Source of the DNA: Corynebacterium yonathiae
Lineage (GTDB): Bacteria; Actinomycetota; Actinomycetes; Mycobacteriales; Mycobacteriaceae
DNA: 64,000 nucleotides
NCBI RefSeq assembly: GCF_027570195.1
Contig: NZ_JAKMUZ010000010.1
Location: forward strand, 35,605 to 99,604
Direction: 5' to 3'
Program-made: the position numbers and the translations under genes
The notes under the pieces: model-generated
The model's input: only the letters and a program-made list of their open reading frames with translations
Told to the model about the DNA's origin: nothing
The model's database searches: none
Part shown: positions 24,133 to 33,202 of the stretch, in pieces
How positions within the stretch are numbered: the first letter of the stretch is position 1
Layout: every line of letters starts with the position of its first letter

Positions 24133-25043
24133 TGGAAATCCTCTACATTGTCGCGGGTGACGGTGATGACCTCGACGGGGACGTTTTTCTCCGCCGTGCC
24201 ACCGTGCAGGAGCGCTGCGGCTTGTTCGATGGCGTGGGCACCGAGCTCTGCGGGCTGCTGGGCGATGGTAGCTTCCAGCTTGCCATCTTTGACTGCTTTG
24301 AGGCCATCGAAGGTGCCGTCAAAAGCCACGACCTTGACCTCAGTACCGGCGCGCGAGCCCAGGGCTTCGACCGCGCCGAGTGCCATTTCATCGTTCTCGG
24401 CAAAGATAGCCTTAATATTCGGATTGGCCTGCAATAGGTTGGTGGCAACGTTGAGGCCCTCCGTGCGGTCGAAATTCGCCGATTGCTTGCCGACGACCCG
24501 AATATCCCCGTACTTCGCAATCTGCTCTGCAAAGCCTTTGCCGCGCTCGCGCGAGGCGGAGGTACCGGCGGTTCCCTGCAGGATGAGGATGTCGCCCTTT
24601 TCTCCGATGGATTCGGCGAGTGTATCCGCCGCCTGTGCGCCGCCGGCGACATTATCGGAGGCCACCATGGAGTCCAGCTCCACGCCGTTGACGTCTCGGT
24701 CCACACCGATGACGGGCACGCCGTCATTCTTAATGCCGCGCACGGCCGGGGCGACGGCATCGGAATCGGTGGGGTTTACCACGACGACCTTGGCGCCCAT
24801 CGACGTGGCATTGCCCAGTTGATTTACCTGCTGGGCGGGGTCATCGGAGGCGTCTTGGATATCCAGCGGAACGCCTAATTCCTTTGCCTTATCCTGTGCG
24901 CCGTGGCGAAGTTCAACGAAGAAGGGGTTGGTCTGCGTCGATAGCGCGAGAGTAATGCGGTTGCGGTCTTCTTCCGAACGGTTGCAAGAGGCAAGACCTA
25001 GTGCGAGAGCCGGCACGAGAAGGGCGGCGATGAGCTTCTTCAT
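24129..25043 (-). CDS. rbsB: Ribose-binding lipoprotein
   Basis: The 304-residue protein has a lipoprotein signal (GLASC, Cys near residue 19) and the periplasmic-binding fold of the ribose/LacI-like family: LSTQTNPFFVELRHGAQDKAKELG near 31-54, NPTDSDAVAPAVRGIKNDGVPVIGVDRDV near 90-118, IFAENDEMALGAVEAL near 210. It captures ribose at the cell surface for RbsAC. ATG at 25043 fits a signal peptide start; the open frame upstream lies within rbsC. Confidence 0.93.
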   Translation of the reverse strand: MKKLIAALLVPALALGLASCNRSEEDRNRITLALSTQTNPFFVELRHGAQDKAKELGVPLDIQDASDDPAQQVNQLGNATSMGAKVVVVNPTDSDAVAPAVRGIKNDGVPVIGVDRDVNGVELDSMVASDNVAGGAQAADTLAESIGEKGDILILQGTAGTSASRERGKGFAEQIAKYGDIRVVGKQSANFDRTEGLNVATNLLQANPNIKAIFAENDEMALGAVEALGSRAGTEVKVVAFDGTFDGLKAVKDGKLEATIAQQPAELGAHAIEQAAALLHGGTAEKNVPVEVITVTRDNVEDFQ

Positions 25044-25056
25044 GGTGGGACGCTCC

Positions 25057-25998
25057 TTAGTTAGCCGTCTTATTTCGGATGACGTCGAAGCCGACGGCCA
25101 GCGCGATAACCAGGCCGATGACGATTTGTTGCCAGAACGAGGAGACATTGAGCAGATTCAGGCCGTTGCGGATAACGGCCAAAAGAACTGCACCGACTAG
25201 CGTGCCGGTGGCCTTTCCCTGACCGCCGGAGAGCGAGGCGCCGCCGATGACGACGGCCGCGATGGCATCCAGCTCGTAGCCGGTGCCAGCCTGCGGCTGT
25301 GCAGATTCGAGGCGGCCTGCCATCACCATGCCGGCCCAGGCAGCGAAGAAACCGGAGAGCGCGAAGACGGCGATCTGGATGCGTTTGACCGGCAGGCCCG
25401 AGAGGCGGGCGGCCTCCAAGTTGCCGCCGATGGCATACATGGAACGGCCAAGTACCGTGCGCTCTAGGATAAACCAGCAGATGAGTCCGGCGATGACCAT
25501 CATGATGATTGGCACAGGGAAGCCCGCGATATCGCCGCCAAAGGCGTTGACTGCTGGGGCGGTTTCAATGGGCGAGCCTTGGGAAATGACCAGTGTAAGG
25601 CCGCGGGCGATGGACATCATGGCCAGCGTCGCGATGAAGGAAGGGATCTTGCCCCACGCGGTGGCCATGCCGCAGATGGCGCCGGCCAGTGCACCCACGA
25701 TGAGCCCGAGGATCAAGGTGAGCCAACCAGGTAGCCCAGCGGTGGAGAACATATACGCCGAGACCATGGCGCCGAGCGCGGCGACTGAGCCCACCGAGAG
25801 ATCAATACCGGCGGTGACAATCACAAAGGTCATGCCGAAGGCCAAGATGGCCACCGTAGCGGCCTGGATGCCGATATTGAGCAGGTTCGCCACGGTAAGG
25901 AAATAGGGGGTGGCGATAAAAAGCGCGATGCACAGGGCAATGAGGCCGACGAGTGCGCCATTATTCATCGCCCAGTTAACTACTCGATTTTTGGTCAT
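25057..25998 (-). CDS. rbsC: Ribose ABC transporter permease
   Basis: The 313-residue protein has eight to ten membrane helices and the family motifs NLLNIGIQAATVAILAFGMTFVIVTAGIDLSVGS and ELDAIAAVVIGGASLSGGQG. It is the channel subunit of the ribose importer. It overlaps rbsA by four bases and ends 13 bases before rbsB. Confidence 0.93.
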   Translation of the reverse strand: MTKNRVVNWAMNNGALVGLIALCIALFIATPYFLTVANLLNIGIQAATVAILAFGMTFVIVTAGIDLSVGSVAALGAMVSAYMFSTAGLPGWLTLILGLIVGALAGAICGMATAWGKIPSFIATLAMMSIARGLTLVISQGSPIETAPAVNAFGGDIAGFPVPIIMMVIAGLICWFILERTVLGRSMYAIGGNLEAARLSGLPVKRIQIAVFALSGFFAAWAGMVMAGRLESAQPQAGTGYELDAIAAVVIGGASLSGGQGKATGTLVGAVLLAVIRNGLNLLNVSSFWQQIVIGLVIALAVGFDVIRNKTAN

Positions 25999-27539
25999 GC
26001 TTCATCCTTGGGGTTGGTGCCGGCAGACGCGGCAGTAGAGGTAGAGGTAGAGGAGGTCACATTGGATACGGCGAAGGCCATGACCTCGTCTTGGGTGGAG
26101 TCCTTAGGCAGCTGGCCGGCGAGTTGCCCGCCAGACATGACGAGGATGCGGTCTGACATACCGAGTACCTCGGGTAGATCGGAGGAGGCCATGAGCACGG
26201 CGCCGCCGGCCGCGGTGACCTCATTGATGATGTTGTAAATCTCCACCTTGGCGCCGACATCGACGCCGCGGGTGGGTTCATCGAGCAGAAGGACTTTGGA
26301 ACCGGCCAGTACCCAGCGGCCGAAGACCGCCTTTTGCTGGTTGCCACCGGATAGGTTGCGGATGGGCTGGGAGAGATCCGCCATGCGGATGCGTAGCTTT
26401 TCTGCTACTTCTGTCGCGCGGCGGTGTTGGCCGCTGCGGTCTGCAAGCCCCGCCTTGGCGGTGGGGTAGAGGGTCGCAAATCCCAGGTTATCGCCTACAG
26501 AAGCGTCTAGGACTAGCGCTTGGGACTTGCGGTCTTCAGGGATATGACCCACCCCGGCGCGGATGGCGGCGCGAATATCGCCGCCGCGCAGCTGGGTTCC
26601 GCCGACGCGGATGGTGCCGGAATCATAGGGATCCGCGCCTGCAATGGCGCGAATGACCTCGGTGCGGCCCGCACCCACGAGCCCGGCCAGGCCGACGACT
26701 TCGCCGGCGTGGACGGTGAAGGTGACGTCATGAAAGGCGCCGTCGGAAGTCAGCTCGGAGACCTCCAGTAGTGCTTCGCCGCGCTCGGGAGGAATCTCGC
26801 GTGGATACTGATTTTGAATCTCGCGACCGACCATGAGCCGGACCAGCTCGTCTTCGTCCGTATCGGCTGGGACTTCGGCGATGAAGGAGCCATCGCGCAG
26901 CACGCTAATGGTCTCTGCAATGCGCGCCAGCTCCTCTAAATGGTGGCTAATAAACACCATGGCCACGCCCTTGGCCTTAAGGTCTTCGAGCACCGCAAAG
27001 AGCGCATCAACCTCCTTGCCGGTGAGCGCGGCAGTGGGCTCATCCAGGATAAGGATGCGCGCATTCATCGACAGCGCTTTGGCGATTTCTACGAGCTGCT
27101 GCTTGGCCACGCCCAGCTCACCTACGGGCATATCCAGGTCCACGTCCAAGCCGATAAGATGCAGCGCCGCTTGGGCCTGTGCCTTGAGGTGCTTGCGGTT
27201 GACTAACCCGAAGCGGCGCGGGGTGCGCCCGAGCATGATGTTCTCGGCCACCGACATGGTGGGAACCAAGTTTAACTCTTGATGAATGGTGGCGATACCC
27301 AGCGCTTCGGAGGCCTTGGTATCCGGGATTTTTACCTCTGTGCCATCTACCAGGATGCGGCCGGAATCTGGCTCGTGCACGCCGGCAATCATCTTGATGA
27401 GTGTGGACTTGCCCGCGCCGTTTTCACCCAGCAAGGCCTGGATCTGACCGCGGCGGACGGTGAGGTCCACACCTTTAATAACCTCTACCGGACCGAAGGA
27501 CTTGGTGACATTGTCTAGGCGTAATACACAGTCACTCAT
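25995..27539 (-). CDS. rbsA: Ribose ABC transporter ATPase (double domain)
   Basis: The 514-residue protein has two ATPase domains. The first has Walker A GENGAGKST near 37-45, GVAKQQLVEIAKAL and LDEPTAAL; the second has the degenerate GLVGAGRTE and LSGGNQQKAVFGRW, LLDEPTRGVDVGAK, as in RbsA/MglA ATPases. It drives ribose import. A low-complexity Ser/Thr tail ends the protein. It overlaps rbsR by four bases. Confidence 0.93.
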   Translation of the reverse strand: MSDCVLRLDNVTKSFGPVEVIKGVDLTVRRGQIQALLGENGAGKSTLIKMIAGVHEPDSGRILVDGTEVKIPDTKASEALGIATIHQELNLVPTMSVAENIMLGRTPRRFGLVNRKHLKAQAQAALHLIGLDVDLDMPVGELGVAKQQLVEIAKALSMNARILILDEPTAALTGKEVDALFAVLEDLKAKGVAMVFISHHLEELARIAETISVLRDGSFIAEVPADTDEDELVRLMVGREIQNQYPREIPPERGEALLEVSELTSDGAFHDVTFTVHAGEVVGLAGLVGAGRTEVIRAIAGADPYDSGTIRVGGTQLRGGDIRAAIRAGVGHIPEDRKSQALVLDASVGDNLGFATLYPTAKAGLADRSGQHRRATEVAEKLRIRMADLSQPIRNLSGGNQQKAVFGRWVLAGSKVLLLDEPTRGVDVGAKVEIYNIINEVTAAGGAVLMASSDLPEVLGMSDRILVMSGGQLAGQLPKDSTQDEVMAFAVSNVTSSTSTSTAASAGTNPKDEA

Positions 27540-28525
27540 AGCGTGTCCTTTTCCAGCTGGTGGGCGGTGGACATGCGCGGAATGTAGCGGGTGGCTAGTA
27601 CCTCGCCTTCTGGCTGGTGCTTGTCATTGATGGCCGCGACGAGCTTGGTCGTGGCGGTCTCGCCCATCCGCGCAACATCCTGGTCCACTACCGAGATGGG
27701 GGAGGGCTGGAAGCGCAGGTAGATGAAATCGTCGAAGCCCACGAGCGCGATCTCTTCGCCGATCCGCTTTCCCGCATTATGGCAGGCCTCGAGAGCTCCG
27801 GCCGTCATCATGGAATCGCCGGCGATAAGAGCAGTGACGCCTTCTTGCAGGAGCGCGATAGCGCCCTTATAGCCCTCGCGGTGGCGGTAGCTGCCGTGGT
27901 GGATGTGGGTAGGCAATCCGCGAGTGGCGGCTTCGAATGCCTGGAGACGCTGGCGGCCAGTAGAGGTTTCCTGCGGCCCGGAAAGATAGCCGATATGCGT
28001 GTGGCCCTTTTCCTTGAGCTGTTGCACAGCCTGCTCCATCCCTGTGTGAGGATCCGATAGCACTGCGGGAATCTGGCCCAAGGCACGGTCAATGAGCACG
28101 AGCGGACGGTAGGCACGTGCCTGCTCGAGTGCTTCTTCGGCGCCTTCAAGCGGCACGGCGATAATGCCGTCTACCTGGCGTTCCATGAGGGCGTCGAGCG
28201 CCTTGACCAGCCGCTGTGGATCCTCGCCGCAACTGGTGATCATCGTGGCTAGGCCCTGCTTATCGGCGGCTTCTTCGATGGCTGCGGCCATCGCGGCGAA
28301 ATAAGCATTGTCTAGGCTGGGGATAACCAGGCCGATGGCATTCGAGCGGGAGCTGCGTAAGGCGCGGGCTTGGGCATTGGGCCTGTAGTTGAGTTTGGCG
28401 GCTGTGTCCTTGACGCGTTGACGCGTGGCCTCTGAGATGGCCGGGTTGCCCGAGAGCGAGCGGGACGCGGTAGAAATGGATACTCCAGCAGCAGCGGCCA
28501 CGTCCTTGAGGGTGGTTCCGGCCAT
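27536..28525 (-). CDS. rbsR: LacI-family ribose repressor
   Basis: The 329-residue regulator has an N-terminal LacI helix-turn-helix (TLKDVAAAAGVSISTASRSLSG, residues 4-25) and a sugar-binding domain (AIGLVIPSLDNAYFAAMAAAIEEAA, LVGFDDFIYLRFQPSPISVVDQD). It is first in the rbs operon, so it likely represses its own transcript and is released by a ribose-derived effector. ATG at 28525 follows AAGGAGG. A palindrome at 28576-28587 is the probable operator. Confidence 0.92.
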   Translation of the reverse strand: MAGTTLKDVAAAAGVSISTASRSLSGNPAISEATRQRVKDTAAKLNYRPNAQARALRSSRSNAIGLVIPSLDNAYFAAMAAAIEEAADKQGLATMITSCGEDPQRLVKALDALMERQVDGIIAVPLEGAEEALEQARAYRPLVLIDRALGQIPAVLSDPHTGMEQAVQQLKEKGHTHIGYLSGPQETSTGRQRLQAFEAATRGLPTHIHHGSYRHREGYKGAIALLQEGVTALIAGDSMMTAGALEACHNAGKRIGEEIALVGFDDFIYLRFQPSPISVVDQDVARMGETATTKLVAAINDKHQPEGEVLATRYIPRMSTAHQLEKDTL

Positions 28526-28575
28526 GCTGACCTCCTTGGGGCTAGGCGTATGAGCCGGGTCTGGCTCTCCTGGGC

Positions 28576-28587
28576 GCAATCGATTGC
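28576..28587. promoter_or_regulatory. LacI-type operator upstream of rbsR
   Basis: GCAATCGATTGC is a perfect 12-base palindrome 51 bases upstream of the rbsR start. It fits the general LacI-family half-site pattern with a central CG. Confidence 0.65.
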
Positions 28588-28643
28588 ATATTTGAGTTAA
28601 AGGTACGGCTTTTTCTATCTTTCTGTCAAGGGCCGGCAAGTCT

Positions 28644-29099
28644 ATGCTGGTATCCATGTCTGACCCGCTCCTCGTTTTGGGCTCCCGCGTTACCCACGGC
28701 TATCCCGGCGCTATGTTGCGCTCTCGTTTGGATAAGGCGCTAGCTCTTTATTGCGGTCAGCAGATTATTGTTTCTGGCCGCGGCGAGGCAGGTCCTATGG
28801 CCACTTATCTTATTGAGCGCGGCGTACCAGCCGAGCGAGTAGTAGTGGAACCGGAGGCCACAAGCACCAATGAGAACCTGGAAAATGCTCACCGCTTGGC
28901 CCCGGATGCTGTCTTGCAGGTGGTGACCAATGATTTCCATGTCCTGCGCACAGCCCTGTGGGCGTGGCATCTCGGTATTGCGGTGCACCTTTATCCTGCG
29001 CCGACCCCATGGCGCTTGATGCCGCGCAATTACCTGCGCGAAGTTTTGGCCACCCCACACTCTGCGGCGCGAATAGCGTGGCGGCGGATTCGCGGATAG
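28644..29099 (+). CDS. YdcF-family (DUF218) protein
   Basis: The 151-residue protein has LLVLGSRVTHGYPGAML, IIVSGRGEAGPMATYLIERGVPAERVVVEPEATSTNENLENA and a VVTNDFHVLRTALWAWHLG segment, the YdcF/DUF218 signature. Family members may bind S-adenosylmethionine or act on envelope precursors; no role is established. It has no membrane helix. A weak AAGGG precedes ATG at 28644; ATG at 28656 is an alternative. It starts divergently from rbsR. Confidence 0.8.
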   Translation: MLVSMSDPLLVLGSRVTHGYPGAMLRSRLDKALALYCGQQIIVSGRGEAGPMATYLIERGVPAERVVVEPEATSTNENLENAHRLAPDAVLQVVTNDFHVLRTALWAWHLGIAVHLYPAPTPWRLMPRNYLREVLATPHSAARIAWRRIRG

Positions 29100-29155
29100 C
29101 GCTTCTCTTTGTAGGCTAGCTCCTTTCTGCCTGCAGGCTTCCAGCCCCGAAAGAG

Positions 29156-29231
29156 GTTAACAGGCGGTTAACTCTATGTCCGTAACCTGCTGAAACGGTG
29201 GGTATCTGCTGGTGGTTATGCAAACGATTGA
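29156..29231 (+). promoter_or_regulatory. Regulatory region of the galactose operon
   Basis: Two GTTAAC palindromes (29156-29161 and 29167-29172) are followed by a LacI-type half-palindromic GCAAACGATTGA at 29220-29231, 64 bases before the epimerase start. The site resembles the rbsR and PTS operators in this window, so a LacI-family regulator probably acts here. Confidence 0.45.
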
Positions 29232-29294
29232 CCGGCGCTTTGCCGTGCTCCTAGGCTAAATCCAGCGAAAGTTATAGCCAGAAAGGTCTTTGTT

Positions 29295-30194
29295 ATGACC
29301 AGTGGAAGAGCGGCTGGCTCTGACGCTGAATACCCCAGCGTCGCCATTTCTCATGGCGATTATGCGGCCGAGATTGCCCTCTTCGGCGGTGCAGTCAAGG
29401 CGCTGACCTATCGCGGTGCACCCTTGGTAGAAGGCTATGAGGGCAAGCCACCGCTGATGGCCGGTGTGGTGTTGGCACCGTGGCCCAATCGCACCGAAGA
29501 TGGCTGGTTTGAATGGCAGGGGAGCGCCCACCAGCTGGATATTACGGAGCCGGAGCACAATAACGCCATCCACGGATTCGCGGTGGATTGGTGGCGAATG
29601 AAGGAACGCACGGAAAACCGGGTGGTTCTCACCTTCGATATCGAACCGCGCCACGGCTGGCCGTGGGCGATTCAGTTGGAGGTCACCTACTGCTTGGACG
29701 AGCACGGGCTGTACCACCAGCTCACCGCCCGCACCGCGGAGCCCGGGGAGGTTCCCTTCGCCTATGGGCTCCACCTCTACCTCTCCCCGCAGGGAGCTGG
29801 GGTGGGAGAGGCGGTGCTCAGTGTGGGCGTCGGCAAGCGTCACCTGCTAGACGGCCGCAACCTGCCCACGGGCCAGACGGAGCCGGTGTGTATTGTCAAC
29901 CAACCCATCGCCGAGGTGGACTGGGATGATTGCTTCCAAGGTGAAGGGCCGCTGACGGCCATATATACAGCCGGCGGAAAAGGCGTGCGCCTGGAGATGG
30001 GCGAGGGCCTGAACTGGGTGCAGATGTTCACCCCGGCCGATTTCCCGCGGGTGGATGGCCCGGGCAAGGCGCTAGCAGTAGAGCCCATGAGCGCGCCGCC
30101 GAATGCGCTGCACAGCGGGGAAGACCTCGTGCGCTTGAGCGCTCAGAACCCACAGACTTTCACGCTGCGCCTCGCAGCAGAGAACACTAAATAG
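29295..30194 (+). CDS. galM: Aldose 1-epimerase family protein (galactose mutarotase-like)
   Basis: The 299-residue protein follows the mutarotase pattern: VLAPWPNRTEDGWFEWQG near 57-74, NNAIHGFAVDWW near 86-97 (catalytic His region), FAYGLHLYLSPQG near 155-167 and EPMSAPPNALHSGEDL near the end. It likely converts beta- to alpha-galactose before GalK. ATG at 29295 follows AGAAAGG. It heads an operon with a Na+ symporter, galT and galK. Confidence 0.88.
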   Translation: MTSGRAAGSDAEYPSVAISHGDYAAEIALFGGAVKALTYRGAPLVEGYEGKPPLMAGVVLAPWPNRTEDGWFEWQGSAHQLDITEPEHNNAIHGFAVDWWRMKERTENRVVLTFDIEPRHGWPWAIQLEVTYCLDEHGLYHQLTARTAEPGEVPFAYGLHLYLSPQGAGVGEAVLSVGVGKRHLLDGRNLPTGQTEPVCIVNQPIAEVDWDDCFQGEGPLTAIYTAGGKGVRLEMGEGLNWVQMFTPADFPRVDGPGKALAVEPMSAPPNALHSGEDLVRLSAQNPQTFTLRLAAENTK

Positions 30195-30205
30195 AAAGGT
30201 CAGCC

Positions 30206-31855
30206 ATGGAGACCGCTGAATCCGTATTGAGGCTCGATGCCTCTTGGGTGGACTACTTCTTGGTAGCCATCTACTTCCTCTTCGTTCTAGGTATCGGCTG
30301 GGCCGCCAAGGCCAGGGTGTCTAGTTCCATCGACTTCTTCCTCTCCGGCCGTGGATTGCCCGCTTGGGTGACCGGACTGGCCTTCGTTTCGGCCAACCTA
30401 GGCGCGGTGGAAATCATCGGTATGTCCGCCAATGGTGTGGAGTATGGCTTCCAAACCATGCACTACTTCTGGATTGGTGCCATCCCGGCCATGGTCTTTT
30501 TGGGCATTGTGATGATGCCGTTCTACTACGGCTCCAAGGTGCGCTCGGTGCCGGAGTTTATGCGCAAGCGTTTTGGCAATGCCGCGCACTTGGTCAACGC
30601 GATTTCCTTTGCCGTGGCCCAGCTGCTCATTGCGGGCGTGAACCTGTACCTGCTGGCCACCATTGTAGAGGCCCTATTGGGCTGGCAGATGTGGGTATCG
30701 CTTCTGGTTGCTGGCCTCATCGTGCTGTCCTATATCACCCTGGGTGGCCTTTCGGCCGCCATCTATAACGAGGTGCTGCAGTTCTTCGTCATCATTGCCG
30801 CACTTGCCCCGCTAACCATTATTGGCTTGAACCGCGTGGGCGGCTGGAGCGGGCTGAAAGACGCCGTGGCCAATGACTCTCACTTCCACACCTGGCCGGG
30901 CACGGACATCTCTGGCTTCGATAACCCGGTGTGGTCCGTCATCGGCATCGTCCTGGGCCTAGGTTTTGTGCTCTCCTTCGGCTACTGGACCACCAACTTC
31001 GTGGAAGTCCAGCGCGCCATGGCCTCGGATTCCATTTCCGCCGCCCGCAAGACCCCGATCATCGGTGCCTTCCCCAAGATGTTCGTGCCCTTCCTGGTAG
31101 TCATTCCGGGCATGGTTGCTTCCGTATCCGTGGCTGACTTGATGGAGGAGCGCGCCGAGCCGAACGACGCCATCCTGTTGCTCATGCGCGACCTGCTGCC
31201 TAATGGCCTGTTGGGCGTGGCAATTGCCGGTCTCTTGGCCTCCTTCATGGCCGGCATGGCGGCTAATATCTCGGCCTTTAATACCGTCATTTCCTATGAC
31301 ATCTGGCAGACCTACGTAGTCAAGGACCGCGAGGATGACTACTACCTGAAGTTCGGCCGCATCGCCACGATTATCGCTACCGCTATTGCCATCTTTACCG
31401 CGCTTTTGGCACAGAACTTTGGCAATATCATGGACTACCTGCAGACCCTGTTTGGCTTCTTCAATGCGCCGCTCTTTGCCACCTTCATCTTGGGTATGTT
31501 CTGGAAGCGCATGACCCCGCACGCCGGCTGGTCCGGACTGGTAGCCGGTACTGGTTCCGCCATTGCCTTTTGGTACGTCGCCTCTTTCACGGATCTCATC
31601 AACCTGCCGGGTCAGGGCACTGCCTTCGTAGCGGCCGGTGTGGCCTTTGTAGTAGATATCCTCGTCTCCATCGTGGTCACCCTATTTACCCAACCCAAGC
31701 CGGATAGCGAGCTGGTTGGCTTCGTTTCCTCCGTAACCCCCAAGGACCACTTCGAGGACTACACCGAAAAGTCCTTGCCGTGGTACCAACAGACCGTCCC
31801 GCTGGGCATCATCTGCCTAGTTATCGCCGTAGCCCTCAACGTCATCTTCGCCTAA
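30206..31855 (+). CDS. Sodium/sugar symporter (SSS family), probable galactose importer
   Basis: The 549-residue membrane protein has 13-14 helices with SSS-family motifs: SSIDFFLSGRGLPAWVTGLAFVSANLGAVEIIGMSANG near 34-71 and TTNFVEVQRAMAS near 262-274. It resembles SGLT-type Na+/glucose/galactose transporters. Its place 11 bases after the mutarotase and before galT-galK indicates galactose as substrate. ATG at 30206 follows AGAAAGG. Confidence 0.88.
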   Translation: METAESVLRLDASWVDYFLVAIYFLFVLGIGWAAKARVSSSIDFFLSGRGLPAWVTGLAFVSANLGAVEIIGMSANGVEYGFQTMHYFWIGAIPAMVFLGIVMMPFYYGSKVRSVPEFMRKRFGNAAHLVNAISFAVAQLLIAGVNLYLLATIVEALLGWQMWVSLLVAGLIVLSYITLGGLSAAIYNEVLQFFVIIAALAPLTIIGLNRVGGWSGLKDAVANDSHFHTWPGTDISGFDNPVWSVIGIVLGLGFVLSFGYWTTNFVEVQRAMASDSISAARKTPIIGAFPKMFVPFLVVIPGMVASVSVADLMEERAEPNDAILLLMRDLLPNGLLGVAIAGLLASFMAGMAANISAFNTVISYDIWQTYVVKDREDDYYLKFGRIATIIATAIAIFTALLAQNFGNIMDYLQTLFGFFNAPLFATFILGMFWKRMTPHAGWSGLVAGTGSAIAFWYVASFTDLINLPGQGTAFVAAGVAFVVDILVSIVVTLFTQPKPDSELVGFVSSVTPKDHFEDYTEKSLPWYQQTVPLGIICLVIAVALNVIFA

Positions 31856-31865
31856 GGAGCCCAAT

Positions 31866-32108
31866 ATGTCTGAGAAAAAGCGCGCCGGCGCATTCGACCT
31901 GCGCAACGTCATCGCCGCACTCCTCGGCCTCTACGGCCTCATCTTGCTCGGCTGTTATTTCTTCCTTGACCCAGGCATCAACCCAGATACTGGGCAGGCG
32001 AAGAACGCCGGCGATAACCTATGGGCAAGCCTTGCTTTATTGGCCGTGGCCGCCGCCTTTGTGTTGTGGGCACGCCTAAAGCCCATCACCATCCCAGGAG
32101 AAAACTAA
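31866..32108 (+). CDS. Small two-helix membrane protein of the galactose operon
   Basis: This 80-residue protein has two membrane helices (about 14-34 and 50-68) and no known domain. It lies between the Na+/sugar symporter and galT, and its stop shares one base with the galT start (TAATG). Small proteins like this often accompany SSS symporters, so it may be a transporter subunit. Confidence 0.72.
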   Translation: MSEKKRAGAFDLRNVIAALLGLYGLILLGCYFFLDPGINPDTGQAKNAGDNLWASLALLAVAAAFVLWARLKPITIPGEN

Positions 32109-33202
32109 TGGTTGAGATTACCTCCGCCACGCTTGCCGATGGCCGTGAGATCCTCTACTTCGATGACCAGCCCCACCCTGACCGCGTGCTTGTCGACGCC
32201 CGCGATATCCCCACCGTCGCCCCCGCTTCCGAAATGCGCCGGGATCCCCTGACCGGGGATTGGGTGGCCTTTGCCGCCCACCGCATGAACCGAACCTTCC
32301 TGCCACCGGCGAACGAGAACCCGCTAGCGCCCACCCGCGAAGGCCAACTGCCCACGGAGATCCCCAGCCCCAGCTATGACGTGGTGGTCTTTGAAAACCG
32401 CTTCCCGTCTTTTGCTACCGCTGCAGACATCGAGCACCCCGAGGAGGATAACCTGCTTGGCATGGTGCCGCGCCTTCCCGCGCGCGCCCGGTGCGAGGTG
32501 GTGTGCTTTACCGAGGATCCCGCGTTGTCCTTTAAGGACCTGCCCGAATCTCGGATTCGCACTGTTATTGAAGCCTGGGCTCACCGCACCGCCGCCCTGT
32601 CCCAGATTGACGGTGTGCAGCAGGTCTTCCCCTTTGAAAACCGCGGCGAAGAAATCGGTGTGACCCTCCAGCACCCGCACGGCCAGATCTACTCCTACCC
32701 ATTCCTTTCACCGCGCTTGCGCAACATTGTGGATTCCGCCCACGCCTACGACGGCGACCTCTTTCAGGATCTCCTCGATCGCGAGCGCGCCGCCGGCACT
32801 CGCATCATTGCTGAGACCGAGCACTTCACCGTCTTCGTTCCCGCCGCCGCCAAATGGCCGCTGGAAGCCATGGTTCTGCCCAACTCTGAGGTGCCCGATT
32901 TCGCAGCGCTTACCGACGCCCAACGTGCCGACCTCGCGACCCTGCTTAAAAAGCTGTACTCCGCGGTGGACCGCTTCTTTGATGGCGTGGAAAAGACTCC
33001 CTATATCGCCGGCTGGACCCAGGCACCGGTGGACAAGGCACTGCGCCCCGGCATCCGCATGCACCTGCAGCTTTTCTCCCTCATGCGCTCGCCCGGCCGC
33101 ATGAAATACCTCGCTGGCTCCGAATCCGCGCAGGCGGTGTGGATTAATGACACCACCCCGGAGCGCATCGCCGCCCGTTTCAAGGAGATTTGGGATGCTT
33201 AA
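32108..33202 (+). CDS. galT: Galactose-1-phosphate uridylyltransferase
   Basis: The 364-residue enzyme swaps UMP between UDP-glucose and galactose-1-phosphate in the Leloir pathway. It has EMRRDPLTGDWVAFAAHRMNR near 40-60, VVVFENRFPSF near 92-102, and the catalytic HPHGQIYSYPF near 190-200. It overlaps galK by eight bases. No galE is present in the window, so UDP-galactose epimerase must be elsewhere. Confidence 0.94.
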   Translation: MVEITSATLADGREILYFDDQPHPDRVLVDARDIPTVAPASEMRRDPLTGDWVAFAAHRMNRTFLPPANENPLAPTREGQLPTEIPSPSYDVVVFENRFPSFATAADIEHPEEDNLLGMVPRLPARARCEVVCFTEDPALSFKDLPESRIRTVIEAWAHRTAALSQIDGVQQVFPFENRGEEIGVTLQHPHGQIYSYPFLSPRLRNIVDSAHAYDGDLFQDLLDRERAAGTRIIAETEHFTVFVPAAAKWPLEAMVLPNSEVPDFAALTDAQRADLATLLKKLYSAVDRFFDGVEKTPYIAGWTQAPVDKALRPGIRMHLQLFSLMRSPGRMKYLAGSESAQAVWINDTTPERIAARFKEIWDA